10,599 nucleotides of DNA from assembly GCA_905210385.1 (NCBI GenBank), contig CAJLWS010000032.1:1-10599 (forward strand). The letters are read 5' to 3'. Below, one piece after another: positions 1 through 6,537 of this stretch. The stretch's first letter is position 1. Every line of letters begins with the position of its first letter. The notes under the pieces are model-generated. The model was given only the letters and a program-made list of their open reading frames with translations, had not been told where the DNA came from and did not search any database. Position numbers and translations under genes: made by a program. The DNA comes from an uncultured Eubacteriales bacterium (GTDB lineage Bacteria > Bacillota > Clostridia > Oscillospirales > Oscillospiraceae).

Positions 1-351
1 GAGGAAGAGGCGAAAAAGGTTAATGACGCCAAGAAAAATGGCGGTCGTGTGATCTGTGTTGGAACTACCAGCTGCCGTACAGTGGAATCTGCCACTGGCG
101 AGGATGGCATCTTAAAGGCCGGAAGCGGTTGGACTGACATTTTCATTTATCCAGGTTACCGTTTTAAGATCCTGGACGGACTGATTACTAACTTCCATCT
201 GCCGGAGTCTACACTGGTGATGCTGGTATCTGCCCTGGCGGGACGGGATCATGTGCTGCACGCTTATGAGGAGGCAATCAAGGAAAGATACAGATTTTTC
301 TCCTTCGGTGATGCCACTCTGATCATTGATAACATTCACGACCATAGATAA
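1..351 (+). CDS. queA: S-adenosylmethionine:tRNA ribosyltransferase-isomerase QueA, C-terminal part
   Basis: This is the last 116 codons of an open frame that enters from the left edge; the true start lies outside the window. QueA moves the ribosyl part of S-adenosylmethionine onto 7-aminomethyl-7-deazaguanine in tRNA to form epoxyqueuosine, a cytosolic step of queuosine synthesis. The family signatures visible are TTSCRTVES, the conserved NFHLPESTLVMLVSALAG stretch near residues 65-82 of the fragment, and the C-terminal RFFSFGDATLI block typical of the end of the family. The first ATG in frame (position 49) is internal, because conserved QueA sequence already precedes it. The fragment is moderately AT-rich and shares codon habits with the next gene up to about 940, but not with the rest of the window. 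The next gene starts 21 bases after the stop, so co-transcription is likely. Confidence 0.93.
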   Translation, partial: EEEAKKVNDAKKNGGRVICVGTTSCRTVESATGEDGILKAGSGWTDIFIYPGYRFKILDGLITNFHLPESTLVMLVSALAGRDHVLHAYEEAIKERYRFFSFGDATLIIDNIHDHR

Positions 352-372
352 TAAAAGAAAAAGGGTAAAATA

Positions 373-1104
373 ATGGAAGAAATCCGTTTAAATAAGTATT
401 TAAGTGAAATGGGCATCTGCTCCAGAAGAGAGGCAGACCGCCTGATTGAAGCTGGCAAGGTGCTGGTGGATGGTCAGACTGCGCCCATGGGGATGAAGAT
501 CACACCGGACCAGAAAGTAGTATGCGATGGAAAAACGGTAGGTATGGTGGAAAATGGACGCCGAAAGAAGCCAAAGCCAGTGCTTCTGATGGTCAATAAA
601 CCAAGAGGTATCGTCAGTACGACTTCTGACAAAGACCGGGCTATGAATATCGTGGAACTGGTAAAGTATCCAGAGCGTGTGTATCCGGTGGGAAGACTGG
701 ATAAGGATTCCGAAGGTTTGATTTTATTAACGAATCAGGGTGATCTGGTCAATAAGATCATGAAGGCGTCCAATGGTCATGAAAAAGAGTATGTGGTGAC
801 TGTGGACAAGCCGGTAACGGCAAAGTTTATCGAAAAAATGTCTGCAGGCGTGTATCTGGATGAATTAGATGTGACCACCAGGGAGTGCGAAGTGAGAGCT
901 ACGGGAAAACGGGAATTTACCATTATCCTGACCCAGGGCTTAAACCGCCAGATCCGCCGGATGTGCCGCCAGGCGGGACTGGCGGTGCGGCGCCTGCAGC
1001 GTGTGCGGGAGCACACGCTGACGCTGGGAGATCTGCCGGTGGGCCGGTGGCGGTATCTGACGCAGCAGGAGCTGCAAATGCTGGAAGGAAGCGAGAAGCG
1101 GTGA
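373..1104 (+). CDS. rluF: 23S rRNA pseudouridine synthase, RluF/RsuA family (possible mosaic gene)
   Basis: The 243-residue product should isomerise a uridine in 23S rRNA to pseudouridine. Residues 1-48 form an S4 RNA-binding domain (LNKYLSEMGICSRREADRLI). The catalytic motif is GRLDKDSEGL at 107-116, with Asp110 as the nucleophile of the RsuA/RluB/E/F group. A late conserved block, NRQIRRMC, is at 191-198. The N-terminal 190 residues read like RluF; the last 45 (REHTLTLGDLPVGRWRYLT) read more like the RluB-type enzymes usually next to cmk in Clostridia. Base composition changes at the same place: bases 361-420 have 19 G/C of 60, while 961-1020 have 45 of 60. AGA, TTA and GTA codons disappear after about 942. 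The ATG at 373 has a weak AAGGG seven bases upstream. The frame is intact, so the protein could work. The stop overlaps the next GTG start (GTGA). The RluF assignment is less certain than the family. Confidence 0.88.
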   Translation: MEEIRLNKYLSEMGICSRREADRLIEAGKVLVDGQTAPMGMKITPDQKVVCDGKTVGMVENGRRKKPKPVLLMVNKPRGIVSTTSDKDRAMNIVELVKYPERVYPVGRLDKDSEGLILLTNQGDLVNKIMKASNGHEKEYVVTVDKPVTAKFIEKMSAGVYLDELDVTTRECEVRATGKREFTIILTQGLNRQIRRMCRQAGLAVRRLQRVREHTLTLGDLPVGRWRYLTQQELQMLEGSEKR

Positions 1105-1970
1105 GTAAAAACGTGCTGCAGGCCATACGGGGCCGGATGGAGAGCTTTTCCCGGGGACAGAAGCGCATTGCCGATTATATTCTGATGAACTATGACAAGG
1201 CGGCGTTTATGACCGCGGGACACCTGGGACGAAAGGCCCAGGTCAGTGAGTCCACGGTGGTGCGGTTTGCGTCCCAGCTGGGGTACGAGGGGTATCCCAA
1301 CATGCAGAGGGCTTTGCAGGAGCTGGTGCGGGGACGGCTTACCTCCCTCCAGCGCATTCAGGTGTCCCGGGATCAGATGCAGGAGCAGGACGTGCTCACC
1401 GGCGTGATGCAGCGGGATATGAACAGCATCCACACCGCCATTGAGCAGCTGGACCGGGCGGCCTTTGACCGGGTGGTGGACCGCCTGCTGACCGCCAGCC
1501 ACATCTATCTGATGGGGGTGCGGTCGTCGGCATTTCTGGCGGGGTATCTGAACTTTTATCTGCACCTGATGTTCAAGAACGTGACTCTTGTGCAGAACGC
1601 TGCCGCAGGAGAAATCTTTGAGCAGCTCAGCCAGATCGGCCCCGGAGATGTGCTGGTGGGCATCAGCTTTCCCCGGTATTCCCAGATGGCTATCCACGCC
1701 GTGGAGTACGCCCGGGACCGGGGAGCCGATGTGGTGGCCATTACCGACAGCCAGATGTCGCCCCTTTACCGCATGGCCACGGTGTCGATGCTGGTGCGCA
1801 GCGACATGATCTCTTTTGTGGATTCCATGGCTGCGCCCCTGAGCCTGCTGAACGCGCTGATCGTGGCAGTGGGACGGCAGAAGAACGAGGAGGTATCCGG
1901 CACGTTCTCCCAGCTGGAGAACGTCTGGTCCAAATATAACATATTCGGGAAAACGGAAGATGAATCATAA
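1101..1970 (+). CDS. MurR/RpiR-family transcriptional regulator (HTH plus SIS domain)
   Basis: The 289-residue protein has the RpiR layout. Residues 1-77 form a helix-turn-helix domain (SRGQKRIADYILMNYDKAAF, then the recognition region QVSESTVVRFASQLGYEGY at 47-65). Residues ~120-255 form a SIS sugar-isomerase fold (LMGVRSSAFLAGYL at 137-150; VLVGISFPRYS at 184-194; VVAITDS at 211-217). Such regulators usually bind phosphosugars and control sugar or amino-sugar catabolism. I choose the GTG at 1101: it overlaps the previous stop as GTGA, AAGGA lies 11 bases upstream, and it gives the usual family length of about 285. The same frame is open back to 885, but that part is a shadow of the pseudouridine synthase. 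No sugar gene is visible nearby. The gene is overlapped at both ends in a housekeeping operon, so its effector and targets cannot be deduced here. Confidence 0.9.
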   Translation: MSKNVLQAIRGRMESFSRGQKRIADYILMNYDKAAFMTAGHLGRKAQVSESTVVRFASQLGYEGYPNMQRALQELVRGRLTSLQRIQVSRDQMQEQDVLTGVMQRDMNSIHTAIEQLDRAAFDRVVDRLLTASHIYLMGVRSSAFLAGYLNFYLHLMFKNVTLVQNAAAGEIFEQLSQIGPGDVLVGISFPRYSQMAIHAVEYARDRGADVVAITDSQMSPLYRMATVSMLVRSDMISFVDSMAAPLSLLNALIVAVGRQKNEEVSGTFSQLENVWSKYNIFGKTEDES

Positions 1971-3204
1971 GCGTATCGCGGTGATCGGCGGGGGAGCCGC
2001 CGGATTGATGGCGGCCATTGCCGCCGCCGAAAGCGGCGGACAGGTGACGCTGCTGGAGCCCAACGAGCGGCTGGGCAAAAAACTGAACATCACCGGCAAG
2101 GGCCGGTGCAACGTGACCAACAACTGCTCCCGGGAGGAGCTGCTGCGGAACATCCCCCGGAACGGACGTTTTCTGTACGGGGCCTTTGCCCGGTTCGACA
2201 GCCGGGACGCCATGGCGTTTTTTGAGACGCTGGGGGTGCCCCTGAAAACCGAGCGGGGAAACCGGGTCTTTCCCCAGTCGGACTGCGCCTTCGACGTATC
2301 CGGGGCTCTGCGCCGCCGGTGTGAGCGGCTGGGGGTGCGATGGGTCCGGGACCGGGCCGTGTCCGTGGAAACGGCGGAGGGCCGGGTCTGCGGCGTTGCT
2401 GGAGAAAAGGAAACGTATCCGGCGGAGGCGGTGATTTTGGCCACCGGCGGTGTCAGCTATCCCGGCACCGGCTCTACCGGCGACGGATACCGCATGGCGG
2501 CGGCCCTGGGCCACGGGATCGTACCGCCCTGCGGGTCGCTGGTGCCCCTGGTCAGCGATGACGGCGACTGCCGCCGGATGCAGGGACTGGCTCTGAAAAA
2601 TGTGGAGCTGACGGCTCTGAACGGGAAGAATAAGGTGCAGTTCCGGGATTTCGGGGAGCTGCTGTTCACCCACTTCGGTGTGTCGGGGCCGCTGGTGCTG
2701 TCCGCCAGCGCCCATTTGCGGCACTGGGACCGGGAGCAGTACCGCCTGTCCATCGACCTGAAGCCGGCGCTGGACCGGGAGAAGCTGGAGGCCCGCATTC
2801 TGCGGGACCTGGGGGAGAATCCCAACCGGGACTTTGAAAAGATCGTGGCCGGGCTGGTGCCCCACAGTATGGTGCCGGTGCTGCTGGATCGGCTGGAGAT
2901 CCCGGCGGGGCTGAAGGCCAGCTCCGTGACCAGGGCCCAGCGCCGGGCACTGGAGGAGATGCTGAAGGGCTTCACTGTGTCCGTTACCGGGCCGAGACCG
3001 GTGGCGGAAGCTATCGTCACCTCCGGCGGCGTGAAGGTGAACCAGGTGCAGCCGTCCACCATGGAATCAAAGCTGACCCCGGGGCTTTATTTTGCCGGGG
3101 AAATACTGGATGTTGACGCCTATACCGGCGGCTTCAACCTGCAGATCGCCTGGTCCACCGGGCATCTGGCGGGGACAAGCGCCGCCGGAGCGGAAGGAGA
3201 ATGA
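1960..3204 (+). CDS. BaiN/HI0933-family FAD-dependent oxidoreductase
   Basis: The 414-residue flavoprotein belongs to the family annotated as HI0933-like, YhiN, BaiN or 'aminoacetone oxidase family'. The FAD dinucleotide fold starts the protein (VIGGGAAGLMAA at 8-19, with an acidic residue at the end of strand 2 in LLEPNERLGKK). Other family blocks are GKGRCNVTN (46-54), ATGGVSYPGTGSTGDGY (161-177), LLFTHFGVSGP (234-244) and the C-terminal FAD-contacting GLYFAGEILDVDAYTGGFN (375-393). Length is normal for the family (about 400-420). Physiological substrates are unclear for most members; BaiN of Clostridium scindens has been linked to bile-acid 7-dehydroxylation, but this family is widespread and I do not infer that role here. 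The ATG overlaps the regulator's stop by 11 bases with CGGAAG just upstream. The gene commonly sits before cmk in Clostridia, as it does here. Confidence 0.92.
   Translation: MNHKRIAVIGGGAAGLMAAIAAAESGGQVTLLEPNERLGKKLNITGKGRCNVTNNCSREELLRNIPRNGRFLYGAFARFDSRDAMAFFETLGVPLKTERGNRVFPQSDCAFDVSGALRRRCERLGVRWVRDRAVSVETAEGRVCGVAGEKETYPAEAVILATGGVSYPGTGSTGDGYRMAAALGHGIVPPCGSLVPLVSDDGDCRRMQGLALKNVELTALNGKNKVQFRDFGELLFTHFGVSGPLVLSASAHLRHWDREQYRLSIDLKPALDREKLEARILRDLGENPNRDFEKIVAGLVPHSMVPVLLDRLEIPAGLKASSVTRAQRRALEEMLKGFTVSVTGPRPVAEAIVTSGGVKVNQVQPSTMESKLTPGLYFAGEILDVDAYTGGFNLQIAWSTGHLAGTSAAGAEGE
3194..3199 (+). promoter_or_regulatory. Shine-Dalgarno that decides the cmk start
   Basis: AAGGAG stands just before two closely spaced in-frame ATGs, at 3201 and 3207. 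It leaves only one base before the first but seven before the second, so translation of cmk most likely begins at 3207. The site lies in the final codons of the flavoprotein gene. Confidence 0.6.
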
Positions 3205-3206
3205 AT

Positions 3207-3887
3207 ATGCCTGAACTGTATTCCGTAGCCATAGACGGGCCCTCCGGGGCCGGAAAGAGCACACTGGCCAAGGCCGCAGCAGCGGCCCTGGGGATCTGTT
3301 ATGTGGACACCGGGGCCATTTACCGCACCATCGGCTATGGCGTGTATTGCCGGGGCATTGACCCGTCGGATGCGGCGGCCGTGGCGGCGGTCCTGCCGGA
3401 GATGCGGCTGGAGCTGCATTATGACCAGGCAGGGCTTCAGCGGATGAAGCTGGCAGGCCGGGACGTGACGGAGGAGATCCGCCTGCCGGAAATGTCCAAA
3501 TACGCGTCCAAGGTCTCCGCCATCCCGGCAGTGCGGGACTTCCTGCTGGAGCTGCAGCGGGACCAGGCCCGCCGCCGCAGCGTGATTATGGATGGCCGGG
3601 ACATCGGCACGGTGGTGCTGCCGGACGCTACGGTGAAGATATTCCTCACCGCTGCGCCGGAGGTGCGGGCCATGCGCCGGTGCCGGGAGCTGGAGCAGCG
3701 GGGCACGCCCCAGCCCTATGAGCAGGTGCTGCGGGACATTGCGGACCGGGACTGGGCCGATTCCCACCGGGACATCGCGCCCCTGTGCAAGGCGGAGGAT
3801 GCCGTGGAGCTGGACACCGGGGCGCTGACCTTTGACGAGAGCCTTCGGCTGCTGCTGGAGACCATAAGGAGGCGAGCAAAGCTGTGA
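3207..3887 (+). CDS. cmk: Cytidylate kinase (CMP/dCMP kinase)
   Basis: The 226-residue enzyme phosphorylates CMP and dCMP with ATP in pyrimidine nucleotide supply. It has a Walker A loop GPSGAGKS (11-18), the CMP-site segment VDTGAIYR (33-40), MDGRDIGT (128-135) and the lid/C-terminal RDWADSHRDIAPL (181-193), which matches the family's R-x-DS-x-R pattern. Length is normal for bacterial Cmk (about 220-230). An ATG six bases upstream (3201, forming ATGA with the previous stop) would add only two residues; Shine-Dalgarno spacing favours 3207. The gene is translationally coupled to both neighbours: its stop overlaps the plsC GTG. The cmk-plsC-ispH-rpsA order is a common clostridial arrangement. 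Confidence 0.96.
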   Translation: MPELYSVAIDGPSGAGKSTLAKAAAAALGICYVDTGAIYRTIGYGVYCRGIDPSDAAAVAAVLPEMRLELHYDQAGLQRMKLAGRDVTEEIRLPEMSKYASKVSAIPAVRDFLLELQRDQARRRSVIMDGRDIGTVVLPDATVKIFLTAAPEVRAMRRCRELEQRGTPQPYEQVLRDIADRDWADSHRDIAPLCKAEDAVELDTGALTFDESLRLLLETIRRRAKL

Positions 3888-4486
3888 AAAATCCGCATTT
3901 TGTCCGGATACAGAAAATCCTGGGGCCGCTGGTGCGGTTTTTGTTCCCCATTACCTTGGAGGGGGCGGAGAATCTGCCGGATGACCGGCCGGTGATGCTG
4001 TGCGCCAACCACAGCAGCGCCTGGGATCCCATTTTGTTTGTGGCAGCCATATGGACGGGTTATCCCCTGCGGATCATGGCCAAAAAGCAGCTGCTGCGGA
4101 TTCCCATCCTGGGCAGCATTCTCAAGGCCATCGGCGTGTTTGCCGTGGATCGGGGCAACTCGGACATTCTGGCGGTGAAAACCGCCATTCAGAGCCTGAA
4201 GCAGGGATGGAATCTGCTGATCTTCCCGGAGGGCACCCGGGTGAAGAACCCGGGACAGGCGGAGGTCAAGGGCGGCGCGGCCATGATGGCCATCCGCTCT
4301 GGGGTGGACATGGTACCCATGTTCATCGACACGAAAAAGCGCCTGTTCCACCGGGTGCGGATCATCATCGGCCGGCCCTACAGCCCGGTGTATACCGGCC
4401 GGAAGGGCACGGCGGAGGAATACCAGGCCAACGCCGACGAAATCATGCGGCGGGCCTATGCATTGGGAGGTATCACATGCCGGTGA
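3884..4486 (+). CDS. plsC: 1-acyl-sn-glycerol-3-phosphate acyltransferase
   Basis: The 200-residue PlsC-type enzyme acylates lysophosphatidic acid to phosphatidic acid at the inner face of the membrane. The acyltransferase motifs are in order: NHSSAWD (42-48, with the catalytic HX4D pair His43/Asp48), FAVDRG (86-91), FPEGTR (114-119) and VPMFID (144-149). There is a short hydrophobic start (ILGPLVRFLFPITL) but no clear multi-span region, as usual for small PlsC proteins. The start is GTG at 3884, overlapping the cmk stop as GTGA, with AAGGAGG 11 bases upstream. The end overlaps ispH by 10 bases. Acyl-donor preference (acyl-ACP or acyl-CoA) cannot be read from the sequence. Confidence 0.95.
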   Translation: MKNPHFVRIQKILGPLVRFLFPITLEGAENLPDDRPVMLCANHSSAWDPILFVAAIWTGYPLRIMAKKQLLRIPILGSILKAIGVFAVDRGNSDILAVKTAIQSLKQGWNLLIFPEGTRVKNPGQAEVKGGAAMMAIRSGVDMVPMFIDTKKRLFHRVRIIIGRPYSPVYTGRKGTAEEYQANADEIMRRAYALGGITCR

Positions 4487-6453
4487 TCCAAGCGAAAAGC
4501 GCCGGCTTCTGCTACGGTGTGCGCCGGGCCGTGGAGCTGGCGGAGAAAACTGCCCGGGAGAACGGCGGCTGCGTCATGCTGGGCAGCATCATCCACAACG
4601 CCAACGTGGTGGCCCAGCTGGAACGGCTGGGGGCCAGGCAAGCAGATACGCCGGACCAGGTGTGTCCCGGAGACACGGTGATCATCCGCTCTCACGGCGA
4701 GACAAAGCAGGTGCTGGAGCAGCTGGAGGAAATGGGCGCCCGGTGCGTCAACGCTACCTGCCCCAACGTGCTGCACATTCAGCGCGTCGTGTCCCGGGCG
4801 GACGAAGCCGGGCGCATTCCCCTGGTCATCGGGGAGCCCCACCACCCGGAGGTCATGGGCGCGGCCAGCTGGTCGGACCGGACTCTGGTGTTTTCCGGGC
4901 CGGAGGAACTGGAGCAGTGGCTGCTGGAGGACCCCGGCCGGCAGAATCTGCCCTTGACGGCAGTGGCCCAGACCACCTGCGTGCGGAGTATCTGGGAAAG
5001 TTCAAAAAAAATTCTAAAAAAACTGTGTACAAACGCGGAATTATTTGATACAATATGTGATGCTACGCATAGGCGTCAGTCCGAGGCGGCGGAGATCGCC
5101 TCCCGGGTGGACGTCATGGTCGTGGTCGGAGATCGTAAAAGTGCCAACACCAAACATTTGACAGAGATTTGCCGTGAGCTTTGCCCCAGGGTGTTCCAGA
5201 TCGAGGGAGCAGGGGAGCTTACACCGGACCTTTTTATTGGATGTTCATTGGCGGGACTTACGGCCGGCGCGTCCACACCGGCGGGCATCATTAAGGAGGT
5301 ATATACAACGATGAGCGAAGAAATCAAGAACAACGAAATCAAGGAAGAGAGCTTTGAGGAGCTGCTGGACAAATCTTTCAAGACTTTAAATACAGGGGAG
5401 AAGGTAACCGGTATCGTGACGGCTGTGGGTCCCACTGAGGTCCAGGTGGATCTGGGCTGCAAGCAGGCCGGCTATATCGCCGTGGACGAGCTGTCTGCCG
5501 ATCCCAACGTGAAGCCCGAGGATGTGGTGAAGGTCGGCGACGAGATCGAGACCTATATCATCCGTGTCAACGACGTGGAGGGCTATGCCATGCTGTCCAA
5601 GAAGCGCCTGGACGCCGTGAAGGTCTGGGAGGACATCGAGGAGGCCCGCGAGAACAAGACCACCCTGGAGGGTAAGGTCACCGAGGAGAACAAGGGCGGC
5701 ATCGTCGTCAACGTCAAGGGCGTGCGCGTGTTCGTTCCCGCTTCCCAGTCCGGCCAGCCCCGCGGCGCTGAGCTGAGCGAGATGATCGGCAAGACCGTCT
5801 CCCTGCGCATCACCGAGGTCAACCGTGCCCGCCGCCGCGTGGTGGGTTCCATCCGTGCCGTGCAGTACGAGGCCCGTCAGGCTGCCCAGGCTGCCATTTG
5901 GGAGAGCATCGAGGTGGGTAAGCACTATACCGGTACCGTCAAGTCCATGACCAGCTACGGCGTGTTCGTGGACATCGGCGGCGTGGACGGTATGGTACAT
6001 ATCTCCGAGCTGTCCTGGTCCCGCATCAAGAACCCCGCCGAGGTGGTTTCCGTGGGCGATACCGTGGATGTGTATGTGATTTCCTTTGACCCCGAGAAGA
6101 AAAAGATCTCCCTGGGTATGAAGGACCACAGCCAGGAGCCCTGGACGGTGTTCACCTCCCAGTACTCCGTGGGCGATGTGGCCCCCGTGCGCATCGTCAA
6201 GCTGATGACCTTCGGCGCCTTCGCCGAGATCGTCCCCGGCGTGGACGGCCTGATCCACATCTCCCAGATCGCCGATCACCGGATCGACAAGCCCGGCGAT
6301 GTGCTTGCCGAGGGTGAGACTGTGGATGCCAAGATCATCGCTATTGATAATGATAATAAGAAGGTGTCCCTGTCCATCCGGGCCCTGCTGGAGGACGCCC
6401 CGGCCCAGCAGGAAGAGGAGCCCGTGGAAGAGGAGGCTCCTGTCGAGGAGTAA
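4477..6453 (+). CDS. ispH: Fused IspH (HMBPP reductase) - ribosomal protein S1
   Basis: One 658-codon frame encodes two proteins in series. Residues 1-278 are IspH, the [4Fe-4S] enzyme that reduces HMBPP to IPP and DMAPP in the MEP pathway. All three cluster cysteines are present (Cys12 in AGFCYGV, Cys95 in NATCP, Cys194 in TICDAT), with His40, His73, His123, Glu125 in HHPEV, SANT at 222-225 and the closing GASTPAG. Residues 279-658 are S1, with four S1 RNA-binding domains near 306-378, 395-463, 480-549 and 565-636, then a short acidic tail. The start is ATG 4477 with GGGAGG six bases upstream; the open frame runs back to 4000 only as a shadow of plsC. IspH-S1 fusions are known in Clostridia. 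An internal promoter-like element, ribosome site and ATG at 5311 suggest that S1 (380 residues) is also made alone. S1-region codons shift to the C-ending set typical of highly expressed genes. Confidence 0.95.
   Translation: MPVIQAKSAGFCYGVRRAVELAEKTARENGGCVMLGSIIHNANVVAQLERLGARQADTPDQVCPGDTVIIRSHGETKQVLEQLEEMGARCVNATCPNVLHIQRVVSRADEAGRIPLVIGEPHHPEVMGAASWSDRTLVFSGPEELEQWLLEDPGRQNLPLTAVAQTTCVRSIWESSKKILKKLCTNAELFDTICDATHRRQSEAAEIASRVDVMVVVGDRKSANTKHLTEICRELCPRVFQIEGAGELTPDLFIGCSLAGLTAGASTPAGIIKEVYTTMSEEIKNNEIKEESFEELLDKSFKTLNTGEKVTGIVTAVGPTEVQVDLGCKQAGYIAVDELSADPNVKPEDVVKVGDEIETYIIRVNDVEGYAMLSKKRLDAVKVWEDIEEARENKTTLEGKVTEENKGGIVVNVKGVRVFVPASQSGQPRGAELSEMIGKTVSLRITEVNRARRRVVGSIRAVQYEARQAAQAAIWESIEVGKHYTGTVKSMTSYGVFVDIGGVDGMVHISELSWSRIKNPAEVVSVGDTVDVYVISFDPEKKKISLGMKDHSQEPWTVFTSQYSVGDVAPVRIVKLMTFGAFAEIVPGVDGLIHISQIADHRIDKPGDVLAEGETVDAKIIAIDNDNKKVSLSIRALLEDAPAQQEEEPVEEEAPVEE
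5004..5054 (+). promoter_or_regulatory. Probable internal promoter with A-tract UP element inside ispH
   Basis: TGTACA (5026-5031) and TACAAT (5049-5054) are separated by 17 bases, matching sigma-70/SigA -35 and -10 elements at 4/6 and 5/6. Just upstream lie A-tracts of eight (5004-5011) and seven (5016-5022), about one helical turn apart. For a start site near 5061 they fall at about -40 to -57, where UP elements bind the RNA polymerase alpha subunit. The patch is sharply AT-rich within GC-rich coding DNA, although the encoded IspH residues are ordinary for the family. It could give rpsA its own transcript with a leader of about 250 bases. There is no experimental support here. Confidence 0.55.
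5293..5313 (+). promoter_or_regulatory. rpsA: Internal Shine-Dalgarno and in-frame ATG for free ribosomal protein S1
   Basis: AAGGAGGT (5293-5300) is a full match to the anti-Shine-Dalgarno core, and an ATG follows at 5311 after 10 bases. This ATG is in the fusion's reading frame exactly at the IspH/S1 boundary and starts MSEEIKNNEI, a plausible native S1 N-terminus. The ribosome site itself encodes the last IspH residues (KEV). Use of this start would give a 380-residue S1 (5311-6453). Confidence 0.65.
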
Positions 6454-6465
6454 TCAGATGACTGA

Positions 6466-6501
6466 ATAGCCCGCCGCAGGATGTTGCGGCGGGCTATTTT
6501 T
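6466..6501 (+). terminator. Intrinsic terminator of the cmk-plsC-ispH/rpsA operon
   Basis: A perfect 13-base-pair stem (6466-6478 with 6485-6497, GC-rich core AGCCCGCCGCA) has a six-base loop and runs directly into TTTTT. It starts 12 bases after the S1 stop. This is the clearest terminator in the window and separates the operon from the DUF362 gene. Confidence 0.93.
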
Positions 6502-6537
6502 CCATTTTCAGTATCGGCAGGGGGATAAGTAAGTAGA

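Noticed and set aside
885..1100. N-terminal extension of the RpiR regulator (open frame back to an ATG at 885)
   Set aside because: The extra residues are proline/glycine/alanine-rich, overlap the pseudouridine synthase in another frame and precede the normal RpiR N-terminus. GTG 1101 gives the family length and a GTGA coupling.
4000..4476. Extension of the IspH-S1 fusion upstream to an ATG at 4000
   Set aside because: It is a shadow of plsC with no family features. IspH proteins start a few residues before the AGFC cysteine, and ATG 4477 has a good ribosome site.
5004..5022. A8/A7 tracts as a programmed frameshift or transcript slippage site
   Set aside because: A-AAA-AAA could slip, but the zero frame is conserved IspH on both sides, and no stimulating structure or alternative product is visible. 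The UP-element reading explains the tracts better.
5158..5163. Perfect TTGACA inside ispH as a promoter
   Set aside because: No -10-like hexamer lies 16-18 bases downstream (the region reads CTTGCCCC), so a -35 match alone is not enough.
5386..6279. Long minus-strand open frame opposite S1 (also others at 777-1697, 1741-2865 and 6748-7749)
   Set aside because: These are mirror frames of GC-rich genes, have histidine/glycine/leucine-rich composition with no domain features, and the plus-strand genes are certain.
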